In this document: positions 19,180-27,355 of the stretch, piece after piece | Numbering within the stretch: position 1 is the first letter of the stretch | How the letters are laid out: each line of letters begins with the position of its first letter | Source: Sedimentibacter saalensis | GTDB taxonomy: Bacteria > Bacillota > Clostridia > Tissierellales > Sedimentibacteraceae | Assembly: GCF_007830175.1 (NCBI RefSeq) | Contig: NZ_VLKH01000009.1 | Coordinates: forward strand, 62,001-126,000 | Direction of reading: 5' to 3' | DNA: 64,000 nucleotides | Notes under the pieces: model-generated | What the model was told of the DNA's origin: nothing | The model's input: only the letters and a program-made list of their open reading frames with translations | Databases searched by the model: none | Translations under genes and position numbers: made by a program

Positions 19180-20367
19180 TTATTTTTTTGCTTCTTTTAT
19201 TTCCTTTATTAAAAGAGGCAGAATTTCTCTTACGTCTCCTACTATGCAGTAGTTTGCAACCTTGAATATCGGCGCATCAGGATCAATGTTTATTGCAACT
19301 ATTGTCTCTATATCTGCAAGTCCTGCAAGATGCTGAATTGCTCCGGAAATTCCGCATGCTATATATACTTTTGGAGCAACTGTCTTGCCTGTCTGTCCAA
19401 CCTGTTGACTGTAGGGCATCCATCCCTGATCAACTACAGGCCTTGAAGACCCTAATGCTCCTCCGAGGGCATCTGCAAGTTCCTGTGCAAGCTGTATATT
19501 TTTTGCACTTCCTATTCCTCTTCCCACACTTACAATAATATCTGCATCGGAAAGATTTGCTCCTTCTTCATTGTCAATGTTTCTGATTTTTTTTACAAAA
19601 CTTTCTATTGGTGAAGGAACAGGTAGTATTGTTATTTTTCCTGTTTTTGTATAGTCTGGTAAAAGGGGCTTGAAAACTTTTGGTCTTACTGTAGCCATTT
19701 GTGGGCGGTTGTTTGGGCACACTATGGTTGCCATGAGGTTTCCACCAAATGCTGGCCTTGTCTGGAGAAGAAGTCTTTCTTCCTTGTCAGCTTCAAGCAC
19801 AGTGCAATCTGCAGTAAGTCCTGTTCTCAATGTGGATGAAATGTGTGGAGCTAAAGACCTTCCGTTTGATGTTGCACCTATTAAGACTATTTCAGGCTTA
19901 TACTCTTGAATAAGCTGTATCATCATTTCTCCATACACATGATCGTTGAAATCATCCAACCATTCTGCTTCCATAACCAGAACTTCATCAGCTCCATATG
20001 CACAAAGTTCCTGTGCAAGATTTTTTATGTTGTTACCAATGAGTACCGCAGTAACAGGCACATCTAAATTTTTCGAAAGATCTCTTGCCTTTCCCAGGAG
20101 TTCAAGTGAAACTGTCTTTAACTTCCCATATCTTTGCTCGGCGAAAACCCATATTCCTCTGTAAGAGCTTAAATCTTTTTGAACAATATCATCTCTTACA
20201 AAATTAATTGCACTAAACTTGCAGCTATCAGAACATGAACCGCACAATGTACATTTTTCATTTATGTCTGCTTTTTTATCCTTAATTTCAATTGCTCCAA
20301 ATGGGCATGCTCCCACACACTTCTTGCAGCCAACACATTTTTCTTTAATTATGTTTATGTTTGCCAT
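19180..20367 (-). CDS. etfA: Electron-transfer flavoprotein alpha subunit with N-terminal ferredoxin domain (LctC/CarE type)
   Basis: This 395-residue subunit begins with a two-cluster ferredoxin module (CVGCKKCVGACPFGAI, then CTLCGSCSDSCKFSAI, residues about 11-55), followed by the EtfA fold. The C-terminal FAD domain has GRGIGSAKN, GSSRPVVDQGWMP and CGISGAIQHLAG. Ferredoxin-fused EtfA is known from bifurcating complexes such as lactate dehydrogenase/Etf and caffeyl-CoA reductase/Etf. Here it is the last gene of the dehydrogenase-etfB-etfA operon, one base after etfB. Likely role: splitting electrons between NAD and ferredoxin. Confidence 0.94.
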   Translation of the reverse strand: MANINIIKEKCVGCKKCVGACPFGAIEIKDKKADINEKCTLCGSCSDSCKFSAINFVRDDIVQKDLSSYRGIWVFAEQRYGKLKTVSLELLGKARDLSKNLDVPVTAVLIGNNIKNLAQELCAYGADEVLVMEAEWLDDFNDHVYGEMMIQLIQEYKPEIVLIGATSNGRSLAPHISSTLRTGLTADCTVLEADKEERLLLQTRPAFGGNLMATIVCPNNRPQMATVRPKVFKPLLPDYTKTGKITILPVPSPIESFVKKIRNIDNEEGANLSDADIIVSVGRGIGSAKNIQLAQELADALGGALGSSRPVVDQGWMPYSQQVGQTGKTVAPKVYIACGISGAIQHLAGLADIETIVAINIDPDAPIFKVANYCIVGDVREILPLLIKEIKEAKK

Positions 20368-20368
20368 A

Positions 20369-21151
20369 TTATGATTCCTTCCCCATCAATATTTCAGCTA
20401 ACTTCTTCGATTGTTCGAAAGGTGTTCCCAATAGGTAGATACTGTTCACATCATGAACAGGAACAAATGTCTTTCTAACTTGTGTTGGTGAACCCTTGAG
20501 GCCTGATCTGTTTTCATCAGCTGCTGCATCCTTTGATGTAACAATTTCAATTTCCGCACTTTTAGCATTTCTCATGCTTTTTATAGAAGGAAGCCTTGGC
20601 ATGTTTATTTCCTTCACAACTGTTATGAGGGCTGGAAGCTTTATTTCTATTTCTTCATAACCGTCATCTGTTATTTTCATGCAGCGCATAAAGCTGCAGT
20701 TTAATTCAATAATTTTGCTTATGTCTGTTGCATAGGCAATTCCCAATGTCTTTGCAAGGCTTGGTCCCACTTGGGCAGTGTCTCCATCTGTTGCCTGTTT
20801 TCCGCATATAATAAGATCATATTCTCCGATTTTTAGAGCTCCTCTGCTCAGGGCATAGGATGTTGCAAGAGTGTCTGCTCCGGCAAATTTTCTGTCAGTT
20901 AAAAGCATTGCCTTGTCTATTTTAAGTGAAATTGCTTCTCTGAGCATTTCAGTGGCCGCTGGTATCCCCATGGAAAGGCCGTAAACTTCAGCACCGTATT
21001 TTTCCTTTATGCGCACAGCTTCTTCAATGGCATAAGTGTCAAATGGATTTATGATAGATGCTACATTTTCTCTTATTATTGTATTTGTTGAGGGATCCAT
21101 TTTTACTTCATTGGTTCCCGGAACTTGCTTTATGCATACAATTATTTTCAT
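20369..21151 (-). CDS. etfB: Electron-transfer flavoprotein beta subunit
   Basis: This 260-residue EtfB has the N-terminal motif KIIVCIKQVPGTNEVKMDP, FDTYAIEEAVRIKEKYG, the family segment CGKQATDGDTAQVGP and LPALITVVKEINMPRLPS. It pairs with the ferredoxin-fused EtfA and holds the bifurcating FAD in homologous complexes. Its start overlaps the upstream dehydrogenase stop by one base (TAATG), so the two are translationally coupled. Confidence 0.95.
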   Translation of the reverse strand: MKIIVCIKQVPGTNEVKMDPSTNTIIRENVASIINPFDTYAIEEAVRIKEKYGAEVYGLSMGIPAATEMLREAISLKIDKAMLLTDRKFAGADTLATSYALSRGALKIGEYDLIICGKQATDGDTAQVGPSLAKTLGIAYATDISKIIELNCSFMRCMKITDDGYEEIEIKLPALITVVKEINMPRLPSIKSMRNAKSAEIEIVTSKDAAADENRSGLKGSPTQVRKTFVPVHDVNSIYLLGTPFEQSKKLAEILMGKES

Positions 21152-22761
21152 TATATGTCCTCCCCTTTTTCATATGGAAACACAGCGCCTCTGTTTAATA
21201 GCTGATCAGGGTCAAATAATTTTTTTATACTTCTCATTTCATCCAGCTCTTCATAGCTGTACATTTTCTGAAGGAAAGGAACCTTAAGCTTTCCAACCCC
21301 GTGTTCAGCAGAAACAGCTCCTCCCATGGCAGCAATTTTTTCAGCCCATGTGAGATACAGTTCCTTACCTTTTTTATATTCTTCCATGTTTCTTGGAATT
21401 GTGTTCACATGGAGGTGGTTGTTGCCTACGTGACCAAATATGACAGCATGAAGATTATTTTTTTGGATGTCTTCATTGTACATTTTCATCAGTTCTTTCA
21501 GCTTGTCATCAGGAACGGACATGTCTGTCCCAAGCTTAGTAATTCTTGAGTCAGTTTTCTTGGCAATATCTATTTGCATGTTCACGCATTCAGGGCATGC
21601 ATGCCTGAAACTGTGAAGTTTTTCAAGGCTTGTTGCATTGTTTGCAACCCAGGTTGCATCTCCATCTCCTCCAAGTTTTTCTATACAAGTTCCAAGGCTA
21701 TCAATTCCACTCCATATTTCGTCATCAGAATCGCTTTCAATTTCTATGTAGACAGCTGTATGATATCCGTCCTTAATTTCCTGTATGGCTGCAAAGGCAG
21801 GATTTGTTTTTTGCTGCACTTTAAGCATTTCCAGTGCATTGTGGCTAAAAAATTCAATGGCTGAAGGTTTTAAGCTAAGCGTCTTCATATCTTCAAAAAT
21901 CTTCTCTCCCCGGGCTGCACGCACCAGATCAAGAGCCTTGTCCTCATCCGGCATGAAGACAGTAACTCCCCAGTTTGCTCCTTGCTTTTTATTCAGTTCA
22001 ATTTCTATTTCGCTTATTATTCCAAGAGTTCCGTCCGAACCTATGAACAAATCAATCATGTCCATGTCAGGCTTGTTGTAGTATCCGGAAGTGTTTTTCC
22101 TCACATGAGGCATCTTGTATTTTGGAAGTTCTCCCTTAATTGTTCTTCCGCTCTTTGTGACCAGCTGGAAGTGTCCATCTCTTGCCATGTACTGTCCTCT
22201 TTTTAGGCTCAGCACATCTCCGTCTGCGAGAACAACACGAAGTGATTCAACGTGATCCCTGGTTGAACCATATCTGAAGCTTTTTGCTCCGGATGCGTTG
22301 CATGCAGCCATCCCTCCTATGGAAGCAGAAATTTCTGTTGGATCCGTAGAATAAAACCACTGATTTTTTTCCATATTATTAAGTGCTTCTCTTGATTGCT
22401 CATCCCAGTCCATAGTCACAAATGATTTGTTAGCGAGATATTTTCTCACTTCCGTCAAAAGAACACCTGGCTGAACCCTCAGGAAAAAGCGATCATTTTC
22501 ATGGTCATATCTTGCTCCTGTAACTTTGTTCATCTTGCTGAGATTTATGATGTGGCCGCCAAAAGGAACGGCAGAAGCAGCAAGTCCCGTTCTCGCTCCC
22601 TGTGTTGTTATTTCCATGTTTTTATAAGCACATTCCTTTAGGGAATGTATGATTTCTTCTTCTGTCTTTGGAAATGAAATGCTCTGTGCGGTTCCTGTCT
22701 GACGTGATTCGTCCCTCAGGTACTCACTGTACATTTCAGCAAAGGTATTATAATTTTCCAT
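21151..22761 (-). CDS. FAD-linked 2-hydroxyacid dehydrogenase (GlcD/LctD-like), partner of EtfAB
   Basis: This 536-residue protein has an FAD-binding type-4 domain (ITTQGARTGLAASAVPFGG, PTEISASIGGMAACNASGAK, GSDGTLGIISEIEIEL) and an FAD-oxidase C-terminal domain ending with the HGVGK motif (GGAVSAEHGVGKLKVPFL). The operon order dehydrogenase-etfB-etfA, with a GntR/FadR-type regulator gene just upstream, resembles bifurcating lactate dehydrogenases of acetogens. I recall LctD as about 465 residues. The extra length here is mainly in the middle of the FAD domain (about residues 120-240), so the true substrate could be another 2-hydroxyacid. Confidence 0.85.
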   Translation of the reverse strand: MENYNTFAEMYSEYLRDESRQTGTAQSISFPKTEEEIIHSLKECAYKNMEITTQGARTGLAASAVPFGGHIINLSKMNKVTGARYDHENDRFFLRVQPGVLLTEVRKYLANKSFVTMDWDEQSREALNNMEKNQWFYSTDPTEISASIGGMAACNASGAKSFRYGSTRDHVESLRVVLADGDVLSLKRGQYMARDGHFQLVTKSGRTIKGELPKYKMPHVRKNTSGYYNKPDMDMIDLFIGSDGTLGIISEIEIELNKKQGANWGVTVFMPDEDKALDLVRAARGEKIFEDMKTLSLKPSAIEFFSHNALEMLKVQQKTNPAFAAIQEIKDGYHTAVYIEIESDSDDEIWSGIDSLGTCIEKLGGDGDATWVANNATSLEKLHSFRHACPECVNMQIDIAKKTDSRITKLGTDMSVPDDKLKELMKMYNEDIQKNNLHAVIFGHVGNNHLHVNTIPRNMEEYKKGKELYLTWAEKIAAMGGAVSAEHGVGKLKVPFLQKMYSYEELDEMRSIKKLFDPDQLLNRGAVFPYEKGEDI

Positions 22762-22780
22762 TGGTCCTCCGCTTATATGA

Positions 22781-22801
22781 TTGAATTAATTTAGTTAACT
22801 G
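22781..22801 (-). promoter_or_regulatory. Probable GntR-regulator operator upstream of the dehydrogenase operon
   Basis: On the minus strand this reads CAGTTAACTAAATTAATTCA. A near-identical sequence, CAGTTAACTGAATTAATCAA, lies upstream of the gntR gene itself at 23784-23803. Shared sites at the two promoters suggest one regulator with autoregulation. Confidence 0.55.
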
Positions 22802-22869
22802 ATTGAAGAAAGTTTAGCACAATTACTAGATGCTGTCAATGATATTAAGTGTAAAAATAACAAACAAAA

Positions 22870-22889
22870 AAACAGATCATTGTCTGTTT
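22870..22889 (-). terminator. Terminator of the GntR regulator gene
   Basis: AAACAGA (22870-22876) pairs with TCTGTTT (22883-22889). The minus-strand reading runs into TTTTTTTGTTTG. Confidence 0.65.
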
Positions 22890-22915
22890 ATATGTTGATA
22901 TGGTTTTTCAATACC

Positions 22916-22992
22916 GTAGGGGAGGACTTCATGTCCTCCCGCAAATTTTACTATTGAATTATAATACGGGCGGATACAAGATCCGCCCCTAC
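22916..22992. repeat. Composite double-hairpin repeat (family 2), complete copy
   Basis: The ends are GTAGGGG and CCCCTAC. Two hairpins lie inside, GGGAGGAC.../GTCCTCCC and GGGCGGAT/ATCCGCCC, with an A/T-rich spacer. Related copies lie at 18951, 26535, 26683 (decayed), 41831 and 47000. Confidence 0.8.
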
Positions 22993-23040
22993 AACTCGTT
23001 GAAAATTCAGTTTGTCAAGTCTGAAGATTTCGTCTGCTTG

Positions 23041-23748
23041 TTATTTATTTTTGTAAAACCTGTATGGCCTTTCCATGTGCTCCTGCATGTTTTCTCTTGC
23101 CTGTTCAGGTTTTTGATCCCGTATGGACTCATATACTCTTTCGTGGAGATTCACTGTGAGCTTGCGGTCTTCCACAGGAAGGTTGTATATAGTTTCAACC
23201 ATTTGCTTCTTCATGAGAATGTTCAAAGTTTCCATAAGCTTGAAACACATGTCGTTGCCTGAACACTTAACTACCTGCTGGTGAAAATCATAATCCAGTC
23301 TTGCAAAGATTTCGTAGTCTTCATTTATGTGTTCCTTGTGGTTTTTTATGATTTCTTCAAGAACATGCAAATCTTCCTCTGATCTGTTCCTTGCTGCAGC
23401 TTCAGCCATGGCAATCTGAATTGCACGTCTTAGTTCAAACAACTCAAGCTCCGTGGTTTTTTCAAACATCAACATATAAATAAGCGGCATGTAGCTGTCA
23501 GTCATGTCCGGCTTGTTGATTCTTATTCCCTTGCGGGGACTTACGGTAACAATGCCCAGAAACTCCAGCACTCTCAAGGCTTCCCTAAGGGTTGGCCTGC
23601 TTACATTGAGCATCTTAGTCAGTTCAGGCTCACTGTATAGCTTATCTCCATATTCAATCTTGTTTTCATGTATGCTGTTAAGTATTCCTTCAACTATCTG
23701 CATATATGCTTTCTTGCTCTTAACTGGATTTAAGCTGATATTTTCCAT
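23041..23748 (-). CDS. GntR-family (FadR/LldR subfamily) transcription regulator
   Basis: This 235-residue protein has an N-terminal winged helix (YGDKLYSEPELTKMLNVSRP, then TLREALRVLEFLGIVTV) and a C-terminal all-helical FCD ligand domain with metal-type His residues (LDYDFHQQVVKCSGN, HERVYESI). FCD regulators sense small organic acids such as lactate or glycolate. Its position directly upstream of the dehydrogenase/Etf operon, with a shared operator, makes it the likely regulator of that operon. Confidence 0.92.
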   Translation of the reverse strand: MENISLNPVKSKKAYMQIVEGILNSIHENKIEYGDKLYSEPELTKMLNVSRPTLREALRVLEFLGIVTVSPRKGIRINKPDMTDSYMPLIYMLMFEKTTELELFELRRAIQIAMAEAAARNRSEEDLHVLEEIIKNHKEHINEDYEIFARLDYDFHQQVVKCSGNDMCFKLMETLNILMKKQMVETIYNLPVEDRKLTVNLHERVYESIRDQKPEQARENMQEHMERPYRFYKNK

Positions 23749-23783
23749 ATTCTTCTCCGGATTAATTTTTCCTTAGTATACCA

Positions 23784-23803
23784 CAGTTAACTGAATTAAT
23801 CAA
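23784..23803 (-). promoter_or_regulatory. Probable operator upstream of the gntR gene (autoregulation)
   Basis: CAGTTAACTGAATTAATCAA lies about 35 bases before the gntR start. It shares its first half and spacing with the site at 22781-22801. Confidence 0.5.
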
Positions 23804-23836
23804 TTGCCGCAAGAACAACTCCTGCGGCAATAAAAA

Positions 23837-24862
23837 TTATTTTATAATTTCTTTTAGACATTTTATGGTGAAATCAATGTCTTCTCTTGAAACTCCTATG
23901 TGGCATACAAAACGGTATTCTCCGCCTTCTTCGCCGTTTATTTTTATGTTTTTCTCATAGAGCTTTTCAACAAGTGTATTGCTTGAAACTATTTCTTCGC
24001 TGATTTCAAAGAACACCATGTCTATGTCGAGCCTGTCAGTTACAACCTTTACTCCGTCAATCTTTGAAAGTTCTTCAGCCATGTATTTTGCATTCTTGTG
24101 GTCTTCTTCAAGTCTTTCTGTCATTTTTTCCAGCGCAATTATTCCGGCAGCTGCAAGTATTCCAACCTGTCTCATTCCGCCGCCCATTAATTTTCTGTTT
24201 TTTCTTGCCCTGTCTATGAATGATTTGCTTCCTGCAAGCATTGACCCTGCCGGAGCCGCCAGACCCTTAGAAAGACAAAACATAACTGTGTCGGCACATG
24301 CAGCAAGTTCCTTAACATCGACTCCCAATGATATTGCAGCATTGAACAGTCTTGCTCCATCCATGTGAACAGGAAGTGAATGTCTTTCTGCTATATTTTT
24401 TATTTCTTTCATTGTTTCAAGAGGAACAACAGCCCCGCAGCCATGAGCATTTTCCACGCATATGAGTCCTGTTTCAGGTTCATGTATGTCATCGACTCTT
24501 ATTGCTTTTTCCACATCCTGGGGATTCATGGCTCCATTTTGAGTTTCAAGAGTACGAAGCTGGACACCTGCTATTACTGCAGAAGCTCCTACTTCATGAA
24601 CAACAATGTGGTTGTTTTTACCTATAATGACTTCCTGTCCTCTTCTTGCATGAGTAAAAAGAGCAAGCTGATTTCCAAAAGTTCCGCTTGGAACAAAGAT
24701 TGCCGCTTCCTTGCCAACTTTTTCAGCTGCCAGCTTTTCAAGCTTGTTTATTGTTGGATCGTCCCCGTAAACATCGTCACCGACCTCAGCATTTGCCATT
24801 GCCTGTCTCATTTCATCTGTTGGCATTGTTACAGTATCGCTTCTCAAATCAATAAATTTCAT
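23837..24862 (-). CDS. ltaE: Low-specificity L-threonine aldolase
   Basis: This 341-residue PLP enzyme splits threonine or allo-threonine into glycine and acetaldehyde. Motifs: KFIDLRSDTVTMPTDEMRQA at the N-terminus, GDDVYGDDPT, PSGTFGNQ, VHMDGARLFNAA and FCLSKGLAAPAGSMLAG (PLP Lys in SKG). The start at 24862 is chosen for GAGGATGA upstream and the family N-terminus; the frame stays open for 40 unsupported codons upstream, overlapping folD. With folD and fchA in front, it could supply glycine-derived one-carbon units. Confidence 0.94.
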   Translation of the reverse strand: MKFIDLRSDTVTMPTDEMRQAMANAEVGDDVYGDDPTINKLEKLAAEKVGKEAAIFVPSGTFGNQLALFTHARRGQEVIIGKNNHIVVHEVGASAVIAGVQLRTLETQNGAMNPQDVEKAIRVDDIHEPETGLICVENAHGCGAVVPLETMKEIKNIAERHSLPVHMDGARLFNAAISLGVDVKELAACADTVMFCLSKGLAAPAGSMLAGSKSFIDRARKNRKLMGGGMRQVGILAAAGIIALEKMTERLEEDHKNAKYMAEELSKIDGVKVVTDRLDIDMVFFEISEEIVSSNTLVEKLYEKNIKINGEEGGEYRFVCHIGVSREDIDFTIKCLKEIIK

Positions 24863-24873
24863 TTTATCATCCT

Positions 24874-25734
24874 CTATTCTATATTGTTGTTTATTTGTCT
24901 GCATGCTTTCACAACGTGCTTTGCCAGTACAGCTGTTGTTACAGAACCCACTCCTGCAGGTACCGGTGTTATGAGTCCGCACTTTTCAATGCAATCTGTT
25001 GTGTTTACATCACCTGTCATGTTTCCTTGGCTGTCGACGTTTATACCAACATCAATTACTGCTGCCCCTTCTTTTACAAAGTCAGATGTTACCATGTTTG
25101 ATTTTCCTATGGCTGCAATTAAAATGTCCGCCTTTGCAGCAACATCAGGCAAGTTTTCTGTCTTTGAATGGCATATGGTAACTGATGCATTTTCTTTCAA
25201 TAAAAGCATGGCAGCAGGCTTTCCTACAACCATGGATCTTCCAAGAACTACAGCATTTTTGCCTTTCAAGGGAACATTGTAGTGCTTAAGAATTTCAATT
25301 GCTGCAGTAGGTGTACATGGAGGAAATCCTGTTTCATCACCTTCCAAAACCTTTGCCACATTAATTGGGTTGAAGCAATCAATGTCCTTTTCAGGACTTA
25401 TAATAAATTTAACGTCATTTTCATTTATTTGTTTTGGAAGAGGTCTGAACAAAAGTATTCCATGTACAGTTTCATCACCGTCAACCTTTTTTAATTCCTG
25501 TGCAAAATCATCCTGGCTTATATCTGCAGAGAGTTCCAGAACCTCGCATTCTATTTTGCAGGAATTCATTCTTTTAACAGCTGCTCTTTCGTAAGACAAG
25601 TCGTCTTCTCTTTCGCCAACTCTTACGATTTTAAGTTTTGGAAAAATGTTTTTTCCCTTGAACTGTTCTACTTCTTTTTTAACTTCTTCTGTTATTTTAT
25701 CTGCAACGGGCTTTCCTTTTGCCAATAGTCCCAT
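24874..25734 (-). CDS. folD: FolD-family methylenetetrahydrofolate dehydrogenase, probably without cyclohydrolase activity
   Basis: This 286-residue protein has the family's KDIDCFNPINVAKVL, PPCTPTAAIEIL, VLGRSMVVGKPAAMLLL (dinucleotide site) and GVGSVTTAVLAKHVV. In the folate site, the segment DLSYERAAVKRM aligns with Y-V-x-x-K-x-K of bifunctional FolD, but the catalytic Lys (E. coli K54) is Ala here. The Gln of GILVQLPLP is replaced (GILLFRPLP). The Asp (KDxD) is kept. Loss of Lys and Gln predicts a dehydrogenase that cannot hydrolyse methenyl-THF. The next gene upstream, fchA, would supply that step. Confidence 0.92.
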   Translation of the reverse strand: MGLLAKGKPVADKITEEVKKEVEQFKGKNIFPKLKIVRVGEREDDLSYERAAVKRMNSCKIECEVLELSADISQDDFAQELKKVDGDETVHGILLFRPLPKQINENDVKFIISPEKDIDCFNPINVAKVLEGDETGFPPCTPTAAIEILKHYNVPLKGKNAVVLGRSMVVGKPAAMLLLKENASVTICHSKTENLPDVAAKADILIAAIGKSNMVTSDFVKEGAAVIDVGINVDSQGNMTGDVNTTDCIEKCGLITPVPAGVGSVTTAVLAKHVVKACRQINNNIE

Positions 25735-25749
25735 ATTATTCTCCTATAA

Positions 25750-26382
25750 TTAATTGCTCAATATTTCAATTACCCTTTCATAAACCTCATCGGCTTTTTC
25801 ATTGCCGTCCTTGAGAAGTTTTTTTGAACTTTCCAGATTGTTTTTAACATATTCTTCATCTGTTATGGAATTCAGATTTATGAGTACATTAAGATACGCG
25901 CTGTTTATGGCAGCCTTCAAACACTGTATACCAACGCCCACATCGCTTACTATTGTCTTCGTACAAATTTCTATGAGCTCTTCATGAAGAAGTATTCCTT
26001 CGTATGAAAGCTTCAATGTTTCCAAAGGTGCTTCACACGCTTCTTTAAGGCACTTCTGAAGAGTTTCTTCCTTTATTTTTTGTTCCTGCTCTGTTTCTTT
26101 GGGCATGATATATGCTCTTGACAAAGGTTCAAAGCTTTTTGCATCTTTTTCCACCAGATCCAGCAGTTCGTTTCTTAATATGTCTGCTCTTCTTAAAATA
26201 TCCATGTGCTGTTCTTCAAACTGCAGCAATTTTTTCTTACCAACGGAATAGTTTACAACCATTGAATTAAGGGCAGCTCCTAAAGCACCTGCAAGTGCTG
26301 CAGCTCCCCCTCCCCCTGGAACAGGTTTTTTTGCTGCAAGCTCATCTGCAAAATCCCTGCATGACAATTCAGTTAACACCAT
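25750..26382 (-). CDS. fchA: Methenyltetrahydrofolate cyclohydrolase (FchA, formiminotransferase-cyclodeaminase family)
   Basis: This 210-residue all-helical protein has the family start (RDFADELAAKKPVPGGGGAA, then LAGALGAALNSMVVNYSVGK) and ends like other FchA proteins (GNEKADEVYERVIEIL). It converts methenyl-THF to formyl-THF in clostridial one-carbon metabolism. It is the first gene of fchA-folD-threonine aldolase (15- and 11-base gaps). It matches the loss of cyclohydrolase residues in the neighbouring FolD. Confidence 0.93.
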   Translation of the reverse strand: MVLTELSCRDFADELAAKKPVPGGGGAAALAGALGAALNSMVVNYSVGKKKLLQFEEQHMDILRRADILRNELLDLVEKDAKSFEPLSRAYIMPKETEQEQKIKEETLQKCLKEACEAPLETLKLSYEGILLHEELIEICTKTIVSDVGVGIQCLKAAINSAYLNVLINLNSITDEEYVKNNLESSKKLLKDGNEKADEVYERVIEILSN

Positions 26383-26718
26383 ATCACCTCGCTAATATAT
26401 AATACACAAATATCATTACCATTTTATTATAATATAGCATTTTTAAAAAGTCATCATAAATCATGAACAGATATTCTTTTATAAAAAAGACCAGCACCAC
26501 TGCCATTCAGTTGATACCAATTTTTTTCAATAATGCAGGGTAGGACTGCCGTCCCCCCCAAATATAACAATATTTTGAATTAATAACACTCGGGCGGACA
26601 CAAGATCCGCCCATACGAACTATTTAATTAACATATAGCGGTGAATCAGAAATCCCGGATATTTTTTGATTTAATAAAACAGGCAGACACTGAATCTGCC
26701 CTTACAATTAGTGGAAAG
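26383..26718. other. Intergenic stretch with two family-2 repeat copies; no gene seen
   Basis: A diverged composite hairpin copy lies at 26535-26617 (GGGTAGGAC ... GGGCGGACACAAGATCCGCCC split over its loop). A more decayed half copy (GGCAGACACTGAATCTGCC) is near 26683-26702. No terminator of fchA's convergent neighbour stands out. Confidence 0.6.
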
Positions 26719-27270
26719 CTATTTATCGTTGTACACAGCAAAATGAATGTGGTCTTCCCACACCCCGTTTATTTCAAGATAGCGTTTTGAAAATCCTTCC
26801 TGTTCAAATTTAAGTTTTTCCATAACCTTCAACGACCTCTGATTCCTTGGCACCACATTGACTTCTATTCTGTGGAGTCCGAAATCGTCAAACATTATTT
26901 GAACTGTCTTTTCTATTGCTTCTGTCATATAACCCTTGTTTATTTCATCCTTATCTAATTTGTATCCCAAAAAACAAGATTTGAAATTTCCCATTATAAT
27001 ATTGCTGTAGCAAACATTGCCTATGATTTTATTGTCTTCTTTTTTTATAATCCAGAAGCGCACAAGGCTGTTGTTCTTAAATGTGTTGTATTCATAGTTA
27101 AGCTGTCTTTTATGATATGAAAGGGTATAAAAATCTCTAGTTCTTTTTGGCTCCCACTCACTTAAGAAATTATGATTCCTCTTGTAATATTCAAGAACCT
27201 CTCTGCCGTATACAGGTTTTAAAATTTTTAAGTACAGTCTTTCCGTTTCATATCGCGTCTGTTTAAACAT
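26719..27270 (-). CDS. GNAT acetyltransferase, RimJ/RimL-like
   Basis: This 183-residue protein starts with the family's TERLYLKIL. It carries GYKLDKDEINKGYMTEAI (acetyl-CoA loop), HRIEVNVVPRNQRSLKVMEK and LKFEQEGF. Relatives acetylate N-termini of ribosomal proteins or small molecules; the substrate here is unknown. Single gene, ATG 27270, divergent from the MFS gene. Confidence 0.88.
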   Translation of the reverse strand: MFKQTRYETERLYLKILKPVYGREVLEYYKRNHNFLSEWEPKRTRDFYTLSYHKRQLNYEYNTFKNNSLVRFWIIKKEDNKIIGNVCYSNIIMGNFKSCFLGYKLDKDEINKGYMTEAIEKTVQIMFDDFGLHRIEVNVVPRNQRSLKVMEKLKFEQEGFSKRYLEINGVWEDHIHFAVYNDK

Positions 27271-27355
27271 TAAATCACTCCCCTTAAGACTATTACAATT
27301 TTATATTTCATCTGCTCATAAGTCAACTTATTTTGCTTTACTAAGCATTTTATTT

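Noticed and set aside
24863..24982. 40-residue N-terminal extension of threonine aldolase
   Set aside because: It overlaps the folD coding end, lacks a ribosome site, and the family start MKFIDLRSDT is at 24862.
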